A DNA stretch of 64,000 bases from G963669295 sp963669295 (GTDB lineage Bacteria; Bacteroidota; Bacteroidia; Flavobacteriales_D; CALLUQ01): assembly GCA_963669295.1 (NCBI GenBank), contig OY769938.1, positions 1,364,001 to 1,428,000 of the forward strand, written 5' to 3'. Positions 9,156 through 19,145 of the stretch are shown piece by piece. The notes under the pieces were generated by a model that was not told where the DNA came from, ran no database searches, and saw nothing but the letters and a program-made list of their open reading frames with translations. The position numbers and the translations under genes were made by a program. Each line of letters begins with the position of its first letter. Position 1 is the first letter of the stretch.

Positions 9156-10964
9156 ATGAAGACGACGCATCGCCTTAATGCCCTTGGCACTACCTTGTTT
9201 CTATTCTTGTGTCAACTTGTTTTTGCAGCTACTACTATTGAGTATCAACTATCTATGCCCGAGCCGCACACCCACTACTACGAAGTAGAGATGAAAGTAA
9301 ATGGCTTGCAACAAGAGCACATGGACTTTAAGATGGCCGTTTGGGCACCGGGTTCCTACCTGGTACGCGAATACTCAAAAAGTGTGGAAGAGGTGATAGC
9401 AAAAGATGGCAAAGGAAATACCTTGAAAGTACAACAAACGGCTAAAAATACCTGGCGGGTATTTTCTAACAAAGCCGATGGTGTAACCTTAAGTTATAAA
9501 GTGTATGCTTTTGAGATGAGCGTTCGTACCAGCTTTTTAGATGCCTCACATGGATACCTCAACGGCACCAGTATCTTTATGTATGTTGCCGGGCAGCAAG
9601 ACGCTTCAGGCACAGTAACTGTAAAACCTTATAAAGATTGGAAAAAGCTGAGCACTGCTCTACCGCGGGTAGATGGCAACGATTGGAAACGCTCGTTCCC
9701 CAACTACGACTTGCTGGTTGACTCACCTATGGAGATTGGCAACCATAAAGAATTCTCGTTTGATGCTGCCGGAATAAAACACCATGTTGCTATGTATGGT
9801 GAAGGCAATTACGACGTGGAGCAGTTGAAGAAAGACATGGCTAACATTGTAGAAGCCTGCGCTGCTGTATTTAATGGTGATCACCCTTGTAAAGAATACA
9901 CCTTCATTATTCATAACCTTACCAATGGCAGTGGAGGGCTGGAGCATTTGCACTCTACCACCTTACAAGTGAACCGATGGACCTATGCCCCACAAAGCAG
10001 CTACAACAAGTTTTTAAGCCTTGTGGCGCATGAATACTTTCACCTGTGGAACGTAAAACGCATACGTCCAAAAGCATTGGGCCCCTTTGATTACGAAAAT
10101 GAAAACTATACCACCCTCCTGTGGGTTATGGAAGGGTTTACCAGCTATTACGATGAGTTGTTACTGCGTCGTGCAGGGTATTATAACGACGATCAATACA
10201 TGCGTGTATTATCGAGCACTATGGGGTATGTAGACAATCAACCAGGCAGTAAAGTACAATCGGCAGCTGCGGCCAGCTTTAACGCCTGGATCAAAGCCTA
10301 TCGTCCGAACGAAAACAGCATCAACACCACCATTTCTTATTATTCAAAAGGACAAATTCTGGCGGCAATGATTGATTTGGCCATCATCAAAAAATCGAAA
10401 GGCAAGCAAAACCTCGACGACCTTATGCGCTTCTTGTACAACACCTATTATAAAAAAGCCAAGCGCGGGTTTACCGACGAAGAGATGGTAGCTGCTGTAA
10501 GTCAGTTTGCTGGCAAAGAATCCAAACAATTTTTCAAGGATCATGTATACGATACCAAACAAATTGATTACAACCGCTTCTTCAATCCAGCAGGGTTGGA
10601 AGTGGTTAACATCAACGAAGGCAGTGAAAAAGTAAAGCTTGGAGTACGCACCAAGCCTGAAGGTGGCAAAACAGTGGTATCAAATGTATACCGGGGTTCT
10701 TCTGCTTACAATGGAGGCATTAATGTAAACGATGAAATTATTGCCATTGATGGTTATCGGGTAGCCGGCAACTTGAATCAACACATTGAGCACCATAAGG
10801 CTGGTGATGTTATTGAAGTATTGCTGGCGCGCGACCAAATTTTACAAACGCTTTCCATTACGTTACAAAAGAGCACCGATGTAAGCTACCGAATAAAGTC
10901 TTCAAAAGATGCCAATGGTGAACAACAACGGCTGTACCGTAAGTGGTTATCGCAAATGAAGTAG
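9156..10964 (+). CDS. M61-family metallopeptidase with PDZ domain
   Basis: Glycyl-aminopeptidase-like exported protease of 602 residues. An N-terminal signal peptide ends near residue 25 ('LVFAAT'). An N-terminal beta domain (about 30-200) precedes the gluzincin catalytic domain, whose zinc motif is H292-E293-Y-F-H296 followed by the Glu of 'MEGFTSYYDE' near residue 327. A PDZ domain ('VVSNVYRGSSAYNGGINVNDEIIAIDG') occupies roughly residues 490-575, as in typical M61 members. It would act in the periplasm or at the outer membrane. The following lipoprotein gene starts 2 bases after its stop, suggesting one transcript. Divergent from fhs across about 130 bases. Confidence 0.92.
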   Translation: MKTTHRLNALGTTLFLFLCQLVFAATTIEYQLSMPEPHTHYYEVEMKVNGLQQEHMDFKMAVWAPGSYLVREYSKSVEEVIAKDGKGNTLKVQQTAKNTWRVFSNKADGVTLSYKVYAFEMSVRTSFLDASHGYLNGTSIFMYVAGQQDASGTVTVKPYKDWKKLSTALPRVDGNDWKRSFPNYDLLVDSPMEIGNHKEFSFDAAGIKHHVAMYGEGNYDVEQLKKDMANIVEACAAVFNGDHPCKEYTFIIHNLTNGSGGLEHLHSTTLQVNRWTYAPQSSYNKFLSLVAHEYFHLWNVKRIRPKALGPFDYENENYTTLLWVMEGFTSYYDELLLRRAGYYNDDQYMRVLSSTMGYVDNQPGSKVQSAAAASFNAWIKAYRPNENSINTTISYYSKGQILAAMIDLAIIKKSKGKQNLDDLMRFLYNTYYKKAKRGFTDEEMVAAVSQFAGKESKQFFKDHVYDTKQIDYNRFFNPAGLEVVNINEGSEKVKLGVRTKPEGGKTVVSNVYRGSSAYNGGINVNDEIIAIDGYRVAGNLNQHIEHHKAGDVIEVLLARDQILQTLSITLQKSTDVSYRIKSSKDANGEQQRLYRKWLSQMK

Positions 10965-10966
10965 TC

Positions 10967-12940
10967 ATGAAAAAACTTCATGTCTTTTGGTTAGGCGTAT
11001 TGTTGTTTGCCGCATGTAGCGATAACGCTAACGAAGCCCCAGAACCCCCTGTTGCGTTAAATCGCTTTGCAGACACTACACTACAGCAAATATATACACA
11101 TCAAGACGAACGCAATACCGCGGCGCTACTCCCCTATTTGAGCCATGAAAACAACACTTACCGTGAAGCTGCAACGCTGGCTTTTGGTTCGGTACAAGAT
11201 ACCAATGTCATTGAACAGTTGGCTCCTTTATTGAACGACAAGGAAGAAGCCATTCAAAAAGCAGCAGCTTATAGCATGGGGCAAACACGATCTGGCAGTG
11301 CCGATGGTTGGCTGCAAGGTGCCTTAGGGCAAACCACTTCGCACGAAGTGAAAAAGGTTATTTTGGAGGCACTTGGAAAGTGTGGTGATGAAAACACGCT
11401 AAATTTTATCATAAGCTTTGCCACCAACAACGATCCTTTATTGATGGAAGGACAAATGTGGGCGCTGTATCAATTTGGCCTACAACGCATCACATCAAAG
11501 GAAGGCACTGCACTTGCGGTGCAAATGCTTGATGCATCGAAACCATATGAGGTTCGTTTTGCTGCAGCACATTACCTGGCACGTGCATCCATCGATTTAA
11601 AAGATCATACCAAAGCAATGCTTCAACATTTTGAAGACGAACCAGACATTATGGTGCTGATGAACATTGCACGAGCATTGCGCAAAACACAAGGAGATGA
11701 GGTGGCAACAACCATCAACAAATACCTTCGATTGGATACCGATTACCGGGCACTGGTAAATACCATTAGTGCTTGCCACTCTTTTTGGTTGAAATACGAT
11801 GAGGTAAACGAAGTTCTTTTTGAAATGCTAAACCACCCCAATACCCAGGTAGCAGTAAAAGCTGCTGAATATTTTGCAGCAAGAGGACAGGAAAAAGATG
11901 TTGAAAGGTACCTGACGTATCAGGAAGATTCCATCCATTGGCGGGTACGTGCAAAAATGATGGAAGTAGCATTAGACAAATGCAACAAGGCACAACGCAA
12001 TGAAATAAATGCTATCATCACTTCGCTGTATGAAAACACCTCTAACCCCTACGAAAAAGGCGCCTTGCTTACTGCCATGAGTGCCGATACCGCTAACCGT
12101 CATTTTGTAGCAGAAGCCACCTTTAATGCCAAAGAAAAAGTGATCAGCACCAATGGCATTGAGGCCCTTGGGCTAATGCTGGCAAAAACCCAATTCACAA
12201 ACAATAAACTGATTGCTGATACAGCCACCGCCCGCATATTCTTGCCTTACTGGATAAAAGCAGTACAATCAGGCGATGTAGCCATGATTGGTAGCGCCTC
12301 CAAATACCTAACAGACACTCTTTATTCTTACAATACAACCATTACAGATGATCAATTTTTGAAAGATGCCCTGGCCAACATGCAATTACCCATCGATATT
12401 GAAGGCTACGCCCAGTTGCTTGCCACCATCGATTATTTTGAAGGCAATACCACCCCTACTCCAGTGCCCGATATGATGAATAACCCTATTGATTGGGAAT
12501 TGGTATGCAGCATCCCGGAAGACCAGCAAGTGGTTATTAACACCGATAAGGGCGACATTACCTTGCAATTGATGATCAATGATGCCCCTGGTTCAGTATC
12601 TAATTTCATACGTTTGATTCGCGACGGATTTTATGGGCAAAGTGTTGCCCACCGTGTAGTGCCAAACTTTGTAGTACAAGATGGTTGCCCACGTGGCGAC
12701 GGCTGGGGTGGGCCTACTTTTTCCATTCGCTCAGAATTTGGAGCACTTCGCTACGAAACCGGCACAGTAGGGATGGCATCAGCAGGAAAAGATACTGAAT
12801 CAAGTCAATGGTTTATTACACACTCACCAACCCCACACCTCAATGGGCGCTACTCCATTTTTGCACAAGTGGTTAAAGGCATGGAAGTAGTGCATCAATT
12901 GGAAATGGGCGACCGTATGCTTGGGTTTGAAATAAAGTAG
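10967..12940 (+). CDS. HEAT-repeat / cyclophilin-type peptidyl-prolyl isomerase lipoprotein
   Basis: Predicted lipoprotein: the ATG at 10967 begins a signal peptide ending in a lipobox with Cys at residue 18 ('LLFAAC'); an earlier in-frame start at 10943 would hide it. Residues ~30-480 form tandem HEAT-like helical repeats ('EAATLAFGSV', 'KAAAYSMGQ', 'RFAAAHYLARA'). Residues ~520-657 are a cyclophilin domain ('TDKGDITLQLMINDAPGSVSNFIRL', 'AHRVVPNFVVQDGCPRGDGWGG', 'SSQWFITHSPTPHLNGRYSIFAQVVKGMEVV'). Known cyclophilins catalyse prolyl cis-trans isomerisation; the HEAT array probably binds client proteins. Two bases after the M61 peptidase gene. Active-site residues look mostly kept, so activity is plausible. 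Confidence 0.88.
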   Translation: MKKLHVFWLGVLLFAACSDNANEAPEPPVALNRFADTTLQQIYTHQDERNTAALLPYLSHENNTYREAATLAFGSVQDTNVIEQLAPLLNDKEEAIQKAAAYSMGQTRSGSADGWLQGALGQTTSHEVKKVILEALGKCGDENTLNFIISFATNNDPLLMEGQMWALYQFGLQRITSKEGTALAVQMLDASKPYEVRFAAAHYLARASIDLKDHTKAMLQHFEDEPDIMVLMNIARALRKTQGDEVATTINKYLRLDTDYRALVNTISACHSFWLKYDEVNEVLFEMLNHPNTQVAVKAAEYFAARGQEKDVERYLTYQEDSIHWRVRAKMMEVALDKCNKAQRNEINAIITSLYENTSNPYEKGALLTAMSADTANRHFVAEATFNAKEKVISTNGIEALGLMLAKTQFTNNKLIADTATARIFLPYWIKAVQSGDVAMIGSASKYLTDTLYSYNTTITDDQFLKDALANMQLPIDIEGYAQLLATIDYFEGNTTPTPVPDMMNNPIDWELVCSIPEDQQVVINTDKGDITLQLMINDAPGSVSNFIRLIRDGFYGQSVAHRVVPNFVVQDGCPRGDGWGGPTFSIRSEFGALRYETGTVGMASAGKDTESSQWFITHSPTPHLNGRYSIFAQVVKGMEVVHQLEMGDRMLGFEIK

Positions 12941-12991
12941 TAATTTAACACAACCGCTTTGTTTGAATGAAGTGGAACTAATCGTATTACC

Positions 12992-14935
12992 ATGAAGCAC
13001 TCTACTATTTTCGGCATTGCTTTGTCGTTATTCTTGTTGCACAGCGTAGCATTTGCCCAAGATAATACCTACGTCACCATCAAAGACTTTATGGCGTTGG
13101 ACCGTATTGGTCAGCCACAGTTTTCACCTGATGGCAATCAGGTAATGTTTACCGTAGGGGTTAAAAAAAGCTGGGACAGCAAAAACAAAGTCGACATTCG
13201 ATTTTGGAATGCAAAAAGCAACGACACTAAAATCGTTTCGAGCGAAAAAAGTTATCGCAATGCCAGTTGGTCGCCCGATGGCTCAAAAATAGGCTTCACT
13301 GCTAATATAGAAGATGCCCCCCAGGTATATGCCATGAGCAAAGGAGGCGAACCGGCAGCCATTACCAATGAGCGAAAAGGGGTTCGCGACTTTCGATGGA
13401 TAGGGAACAATGCAGTGGCTTACACCCTAAAAGAGCCTATATCGAAAAACGTGAAAGACTTCAAAAAAAGAACAGGGGGAGCAAAAAAAGTTGGCACCAA
13501 AATTTCGCGTTCTTCTCTCTGGATAAAATCATTCGATAAAGACAAAGCTATTAAAGTAACCAACGGGAATTTCCATGTGCATGAATACGACGTTTCTTCT
13601 GATGGCAAGCTATTTGCCACTGTTACCTCCAATGATGCATCTTTATTCAACTATCTTTCCGAAAGCAAATTTGAACTTATTGCAGATAACGGCAAACGGT
13701 TGTTTCAATTTAACGAAGGAACAGTGTTCGCACACCCCACATTTTCACCCGATAACAAAAGGGTAGCTTTTATTGGGTGTACTACAGGATATTCCAGTAA
13801 CAATGCATTGTTTGTGCTCGATGTTGAACGCCAAAAAATCATCAACCTCACCAAAGAGTTTGATCCTACCATTGAACAAATTGAGTGGCTCGACAACAAT
13901 ACCATTGCCTTTCTAACCCCAAGAAACACTGCTAGTGGCATTTACAAAGTACACGTTAAAAAAGGCAACATCGAAACGTTGGTACCTCCTCATTATGTAA
14001 TATGGAGTTTTGCTGTATCTCCTAACGGCAAAAGCATTGCTTATACAGCCAGTTCGGGATCAGAGCCTACTGAACTTATGGTGATGAATGTTGGCAGCGA
14101 TCCTAAAAGTGCTCGTGCAATTACTTCGGTAAACCAGGACATTAAGCAAAAGAAGTTGGCCAAAACCATGGTAATACAATACAAAAGTTTTGACCAAACC
14201 CCCATTGAAGCTGTAGTTACTTTGCCTGCCGATTACAAAGAAGGCAATAAATACCCCTTAATGGTATTGCCGCACGGTGGCCCTGATGGTATTGTTAAAA
14301 ATAACCTGGGGAAAATTGCACAGGTGTTTGCCGCCCGCAACTACATGGTGCTTGAACCTAACTTCAGAGGCAGCATTGGCTATGGTAGCACTCACTATGC
14401 TGGCAACCGAGCCGATTTGGGTGGCGGTGATTACCAGGACATTATGATTGGAGTAGATCACCTCATTGAAAAAGGAATGGTAGATGCCGATAAAATGGTA
14501 GTAGGCGGCTGGAGTTACGGTGGCTATATGACCAACTGGATTGTTGGGCATACCAATCGGTTTAAAGCGGCAGTAAGCGTAGCAGGCATTGCCAATACGG
14601 TTAGTATGTATGCCCAAAGCGATATCAACCATGGCAAAATAGCACAATGGGAATTCAAAGGTGTTCCAGTTACCAACATGGAAAACTATGAACGCTCTTC
14701 TCCTATTAAATTCATGAAGAACTGCAAAACCCCTACCCTAATTCTTCATGGTGAAGCCGACAGCCGTGTACCAGTAGCACAGGCATGGGAAATGTATAGG
14801 GCATTAGAAGACCTTGGGATAGATCATGGAATGATATTATACCCTGGTGCAGGTCATGGCATCAGCAATCCTAAACAACATGTAAACGTGTTTGAAGAAT
14901 GGATTGCCTGGTACGAAAAGTACCTCAACAACTAA
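12992..14935 (+). CDS. S9-family prolyl oligopeptidase-like serine peptidase
   Basis: Exported peptidase of 647 residues with a signal peptide ending near 'SVAFAQ' (residue 23). The N-terminal two-thirds contain WD40-like/TolB-type propeller blades ('FSPDGNQVMFTVG', 'WSPDGSKIGFTAN', 'FSPDNKRVAFIG'). The C-terminal alpha/beta-hydrolase domain has nucleophile S508 in 'GGWSYGGYM', with D590 ('GEADSRV') and H622 ('PGAGHG') completing the triad. This architecture is that of acylaminoacyl-peptidases and dipeptidyl peptidases; exact specificity cannot be read. It follows the cyclophilin lipoprotein by about 50 bases and overlaps the convergent M1 gene by 4 bases. Confidence 0.92.
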   Translation: MKHSTIFGIALSLFLLHSVAFAQDNTYVTIKDFMALDRIGQPQFSPDGNQVMFTVGVKKSWDSKNKVDIRFWNAKSNDTKIVSSEKSYRNASWSPDGSKIGFTANIEDAPQVYAMSKGGEPAAITNERKGVRDFRWIGNNAVAYTLKEPISKNVKDFKKRTGGAKKVGTKISRSSLWIKSFDKDKAIKVTNGNFHVHEYDVSSDGKLFATVTSNDASLFNYLSESKFELIADNGKRLFQFNEGTVFAHPTFSPDNKRVAFIGCTTGYSSNNALFVLDVERQKIINLTKEFDPTIEQIEWLDNNTIAFLTPRNTASGIYKVHVKKGNIETLVPPHYVIWSFAVSPNGKSIAYTASSGSEPTELMVMNVGSDPKSARAITSVNQDIKQKKLAKTMVIQYKSFDQTPIEAVVTLPADYKEGNKYPLMVLPHGGPDGIVKNNLGKIAQVFAARNYMVLEPNFRGSIGYGSTHYAGNRADLGGGDYQDIMIGVDHLIEKGMVDADKMVVGGWSYGGYMTNWIVGHTNRFKAAVSVAGIANTVSMYAQSDINHGKIAQWEFKGVPVTNMENYERSSPIKFMKNCKTPTLILHGEADSRVPVAQAWEMYRALEDLGIDHGMILYPGAGHGISNPKQHVNVFEEWIAWYEKYLNN

Positions 14936-16824
14936 ACTGATTGCCAGCCCAGCATCTTATCCAATGTATTGGTAGATACTGCATGATAATTGGCTCGTGC
15001 CTTTTTATAAATAGCTAAAGCCATTGCCTTGCCATCTTCCGTTTTGACCATAGTGCGATACAACGGCACCAAAAACTTACGACGTCCCACATTCACCAAA
15101 AAGGTTTCAATACCTGGATAAGCTTTAGCGTAGCTATTTTGAATAGACAGTTGGTACCATTCGGCCAAAATTTCAGAATTCCCTGAATTGGTAAAACCAA
15201 ATGCTTGATCCAGGTTCTCCATGCGATCTATTGCAATTTCACGAGGCAGATGGCGTAAAAAGTGCAACCACTCATGTGTACTCCATTCCGTGGTTTCCAA
15301 CGAAGCAGCATCCGCTCCTTCACTCCATACCGTAAGTGCTTGCTCTACCTGTGCGAAACGCTCTGATTCAATGTGAGCACAATTTTCAGGAAGACCAGTA
15401 GTATATACCCACTCGTTGATATCGACCTCCAACTGATGCTTATCGATCAATTCGGCTTGCAAATAATCTATAAACATTTCGGTAGTCATGATGGAAAAAG
15501 CATTTTCTTCAAAATATTGTTTCAAAAAAGCATCGAAGTGTTCCCGGCCTGCTGCTTCTTCCAACATGCGTAAAAAGAAAGCACCTTTCTCATAAGCAAT
15601 GTCGGTCATTCCATCATCAGGGCTACGATCGTCCAGGTTCAACTTTAGCTTGGTATCGTCATTCGATTCAAAATTGGCTACTGTTTCTTTCAAATCTTGC
15701 TGACCGAGTAAGGCCAACATCTCAGCATAGTCTTTACCGTACAATGCTTCCATAATTCTGCGTTCAAAGTATACGGTAAATCCTTCGTTCAGCCAAAAGT
15801 CGTTCCAGGTAGCGTTAGTAACCAAATTGCCCGACCACGAATGCGCCAGTTCATGCGCAATCAAAGTAGTTAAAGAACGGTCGCCCGCAATAATGGTAGG
15901 AGTAGCAAAAGTTAAACGTGGGTTTTCCATGCCGCCAAAAGGAAAGCTTGGTGGCAATACAATAACATCATAACGCTCCCATCGGTAAGGGCCATACAAC
16001 GCTTCGGCACCCACCAACATTTTTTCTACATCTGCCAATTCATAGGCACATTTTTCCAACATCGAAGGCTCGGTGTATACTCCTGTGTGCTCTCCTAACG
16101 ATTGAAAAGAAAGATCGCCTACTGCCAATGCCATCAAATAAATAGGTATCGACTGTTTCATCTCAAACTCATATATACCTTCTGCATTCTTCTCAGTAGG
16201 GTTAGTAGCACTCATTACCGCCAATAAATCTTTAGGCACTTCTACACGAGCATTGTAAGTAACGCGTAACCCAGGAGTGTCCTGGCAAGGAATCCAGGTA
16301 CGTGTTAAAATGGCTTGCCCTTGCGTAAAAAGGTAAGGGTGTTGCTTGCCCGCAGTTTGTTGTGGGTTCAACCATTGTAATGCTTCGGCACCTGTTGTGG
16401 TGCTATAATGGATATTAACACGAGTGGTATTTTCTTGCAATTGTACAGTAAGAGGCTGCCCTAATAAATCATCGTTTGCTCCTAAATCAAAGGTTGTTGA
16501 CTGCTCTTCTTCGCCCAGTGTTACCTTTAGTATTTCAAGTCCCTTGGCATCAAAAATCATTTTGTCGCCACTCATGTGCTCAATATCGTAGGAAGCAACA
16601 CCGCTAATAATTTGCTGCTCAAAATCTACTTTAATGTCTAAATCTAAATGACGGGCTGCCGCTTCAGCAGGATTAGCGTAACTATGCTCATCCTTAACGG
16701 TATACGATGGATTTACCTGCGTACTATCAACTGCCGCAAGGTTGGTTTCTTCTGGTTGTGGCTCGCCACACATACTCAACAATACCGCCAGTAAAACAAC
16801 GGGAATTCCTTTTATAACACTCAT
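14932..16824 (-). CDS. M1-family aminopeptidase (leukotriene A4 hydrolase-like) lipoprotein
   Basis: Zinc aminopeptidase of 630 residues when started at the ATG at 16824, which gives a lipoprotein signal peptide with Cys19 ('LLSMC'); an upstream ATG at 16845 is possible. Substrate-recognition motif GGMEN is at 297-301, zinc ligands H324-E325-x2-H328 and E347 ('LNEGFT') are intact. The phrasing 'DTPGLRVTYNARVEVP' and 'FPFGGMENPRLTF' and the C-terminal helical domain match the LTA4H/ColAP branch rather than PepN. It would remove N-terminal residues from peptides in the periplasm or at the membrane. Convergent with the S9 peptidase. Confidence 0.92.
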   Translation of the reverse strand: MSVIKGIPVVLLAVLLSMCGEPQPEETNLAAVDSTQVNPSYTVKDEHSYANPAEAAARHLDLDIKVDFEQQIISGVASYDIEHMSGDKMIFDAKGLEILKVTLGEEEQSTTFDLGANDDLLGQPLTVQLQENTTRVNIHYSTTTGAEALQWLNPQQTAGKQHPYLFTQGQAILTRTWIPCQDTPGLRVTYNARVEVPKDLLAVMSATNPTEKNAEGIYEFEMKQSIPIYLMALAVGDLSFQSLGEHTGVYTEPSMLEKCAYELADVEKMLVGAEALYGPYRWERYDVIVLPPSFPFGGMENPRLTFATPTIIAGDRSLTTLIAHELAHSWSGNLVTNATWNDFWLNEGFTVYFERRIMEALYGKDYAEMLALLGQQDLKETVANFESNDDTKLKLNLDDRSPDDGMTDIAYEKGAFFLRMLEEAAGREHFDAFLKQYFEENAFSIMTTEMFIDYLQAELIDKHQLEVDINEWVYTTGLPENCAHIESERFAQVEQALTVWSEGADAASLETTEWSTHEWLHFLRHLPREIAIDRMENLDQAFGFTNSGNSEILAEWYQLSIQNSYAKAYPGIETFLVNVGRRKFLVPLYRTMVKTEDGKAMALAIYKKARANYHAVSTNTLDKMLGWQSV

Positions 16825-16944
16825 TTCTTGCAGATTATGGTTCAAGGTTCGCGAATTTAATTCAAAAATATTTTCTGTAGAAACAGATTGAATTATTCTT
16901 ATTTTTAATCGCGTAACTTTTCGACTAATACAAACAACTACCCG

Positions 16945-18066
16945 ATGAAAAGACTTTTGCTTCTATTGCTAATTACCATCGTAACAGCAAGTTGTGGTGA
17001 AAACACCTCAACCAACGATGTGTCTGCAATAAATGATTCGGATTTGGCACTGACTGCTGACACGATTCCTTCCTATATCGATACGATGATCATTAATGAA
17101 GCTGTTTTATGGTCGAGCGATAGTCTTTTTGTGGCCAAACAATTGGTATATGACACCATTCTTTCAGGAGTTGACAACAACATTCCTGAACCACGATATA
17201 AGGTTAGTATATACCGACAGGAGCAACCCATCCACACAGTTACACCAGACGAGGAGTACTTTTACGTAGTTGAACGATGGTTAAGCGATTACGATATATT
17301 GATTGGTGAAGCCAGCCCTTACTCGCTTGATGGTTATAAAATCTACAATGCCAATCAACAACAACTGTATACAGTAGAATACAACACAGGCTATGAGTTG
17401 AGCCAGTTGGAAGTGCCCGAGGGACAAGAAATTGTTTTCCAGATCGAAGGCACCACCATCAATGGGTATAAGGTAGTAGCAGTCAAAAATTTTGAAGAAC
17501 GTTATGGCATAGGGCTGGTACATGTATTAACATATGAAGATACTACCATTGCCTTCTTTAGCGATACCACTTCTGCACCATTGCACACCTATACTCCTGG
17601 TGAACTAGCCAACCTGAAAAACATTGCCATTAGTACCGATGGAACCACTGATGTTTTCTCTCCTTATCAACTGTATGCCGAGTACGATATCTTTCAACTA
17701 ATTTGTGTATCAACCTATGGAGAATGGGCGAAAATAATCGTAAACAGCCAATCAGGTGCTTCCCTATGGGTAAGAAATACAGGAGCCATTCGCTACCAGA
17801 GTTGGGAACAACACCTGGTAGATGGCGTAGCCGACATGGATCGGTTAAGCCCTTCAAACAACCCGTTGCGTAACGGTCCCGGGCAAGAACACGAAGCAGT
17901 ACCCTATCAAGGCTTCGACTCATTCGACATCATTGAAGTAGATGGCGATTGGATTAAAGTTGAAAATGGAGGGTGTGGCGATGGTTACGACCCTGGCTTT
18001 GATGGAGGGTGGATTAAGTGGCGTGACAATCGCAAATTTTTAGTAGAACTTTATATGATTTGTTAG
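16945..18066 (+). CDS. uncharacterised lipoprotein with C-terminal SH3-like segment
   Basis: A 373-residue protein with a short lipoprotein signal peptide (MKRLLLLLLITIVTASC, lipidated Cys17). The middle is beta-rich with no motif I can name. The last ~70 residues ('NPLRNGPGQEHEAVPYQGFDSFDIIEVDGDWIKVE') look like a bacterial SH3-type fold, a module often binding peptidoglycan or ligands at the cell surface; this is inference from pattern. The stop codon abuts the next gene's ATG directly, and the gene heads a compact row of seven uncharacterised genes on the same strand. Confidence 0.8.
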   Translation: MKRLLLLLLITIVTASCGENTSTNDVSAINDSDLALTADTIPSYIDTMIINEAVLWSSDSLFVAKQLVYDTILSGVDNNIPEPRYKVSIYRQEQPIHTVTPDEEYFYVVERWLSDYDILIGEASPYSLDGYKIYNANQQQLYTVEYNTGYELSQLEVPEGQEIVFQIEGTTINGYKVVAVKNFEERYGIGLVHVLTYEDTTIAFFSDTTSAPLHTYTPGELANLKNIAISTDGTTDVFSPYQLYAEYDIFQLICVSTYGEWAKIIVNSQSGASLWVRNTGAIRYQSWEQHLVDGVADMDRLSPSNNPLRNGPGQEHEAVPYQGFDSFDIIEVDGDWIKVENGGCGDGYDPGFDGGWIKWRDNRKFLVELYMIC

Positions 18067-18837
18067 ATGACAAAGCACTGGTTGTTATATGGTTTCTTGC
18101 TAATATCAAATCTGCTTTTTTCCAATGCCGTTGATCATTACAAAATGATAGGTTTCTCGAAAACTGGAGAACACATGGCCTACCATAGAGCTACCATGAA
18201 CAGCGATAGCGATGGATGGCACGGAGTTGTGTATGTGTACAACACCAGTACTAATCGGCAAGTCTGCAGCCCTATTGAGGCGATAGTGGATTACGATATG
18301 GATTCGTTAATGGAGCCACTGGGGGATGAGATTTATTTAGTAAGTCACCTGATTCTTCAAGATTTGTATACCAAAAACCTGGCAAAGGCATTGCCACAAT
18401 TACAAGAGTATGGCATTGAAGTAGGCAATACTGGCTACCTGGCTTATTATACTCCCACATATCGACTGGGCCCTGGAAATGATACGGTTACTGTATCGCA
18501 ATTCGCCCCTTCTACAGCAAAGCCTCCCACAAGCTTCACCTTGCTATTAAACACCTACAAAAATAACGTGCCTGACAACTCTTATAAAGCACAACCTTGC
18601 TACTCCACCGATCCCTTGTATTCGTGTAAGTTATTGCTCAAAACAGCACACACTCCTTATGCCACTATTCATGAAACCAATGCATTTAACAAAGCCCCTG
18701 CTTGCGTTCGTGGTTATAACATTGGCAGCGTATACATTTATGGCAGCAGGGTGGTAACATTCATCAACTACACACAAGATGGATACGAGGGCTCCAATGT
18801 AAGGCAACTGGTGGTTTGTGCCCAGGTACATGATTAA
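18067..18837 (+). CDS. uncharacterised secreted protein (DUF2259-like)
   Basis: A 256-residue protein with a plausible signal peptide (to about residue 22, 'LLFSNAVDHY'). The region after it ('MIGFSKTGEHMAYHRATMNSDSDGWHGVVYVYNTSTNR') resembles predicted secreted proteins grouped as DUF2259, in which a single propeller-like strand pattern describes an exported protein; this match is by eye and weak. Several cysteines in the C-terminal third (in 'AQPCYSTDPLYSCK' and 'APACVRGY') could form disulfides outside the cytoplasm. Its ATG begins at the base after the preceding stop, indicating translational coupling. Confidence 0.75.
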   Translation: MTKHWLLYGFLLISNLLFSNAVDHYKMIGFSKTGEHMAYHRATMNSDSDGWHGVVYVYNTSTNRQVCSPIEAIVDYDMDSLMEPLGDEIYLVSHLILQDLYTKNLAKALPQLQEYGIEVGNTGYLAYYTPTYRLGPGNDTVTVSQFAPSTAKPPTSFTLLLNTYKNNVPDNSYKAQPCYSTDPLYSCKLLLKTAHTPYATIHETNAFNKAPACVRGYNIGSVYIYGSRVVTFINYTQDGYEGSNVRQLVVCAQVHD

Positions 18838-18863
18838 TCTTCTGATTTTGTTATCTTTAGTAC

Positions 18864-19145
18864 ATGATGCCCCCTGTATGTGAAGTATGTGGTTACGAAG
18901 ATGATGGCCAGGGTTCTGGTGCAGAAGTAGTTTATTTTAAGTGCACAACCAGTGATGAAGATTGGTATCGTCGGCAAAAAGAGGAGGGCTTTACAGGCCA
19001 TCCCCCCAATGCGATTTGGTTTTGCCATAAGCATATTGCTTTGGCCAGGCAATACGAACACATTACTGCTGAAGAAGCATTGCCAAAAATTAAAACGAAG
19101 GGATCTTTTTTGGGTATGTTAAAAGGGTGGTTTTTACCTGAATGA
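18864..19145 (+). CDS. small Cys/His-containing protein, putative zinc-binding
   Basis: A 93-residue protein with no signal peptide. It has C6-x2-C9 near the N terminus ('VCEVCGYED') and 'FCHKH' near residue 53, an arrangement suited to binding one zinc ion in a ribbon or treble-clef fold. The rest is charged and soluble. Function unknown. It begins 26 bases after the preceding gene and its stop is directly followed by the next ATG. The mixture of a cytoplasmic Cys/His protein among exported ones is notable in this cluster. Confidence 0.7.
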   Translation: MMPPVCEVCGYEDDGQGSGAEVVYFKCTTSDEDWYRRQKEEGFTGHPPNAIWFCHKHIALARQYEHITAEEALPKIKTKGSFLGMLKGWFLPE

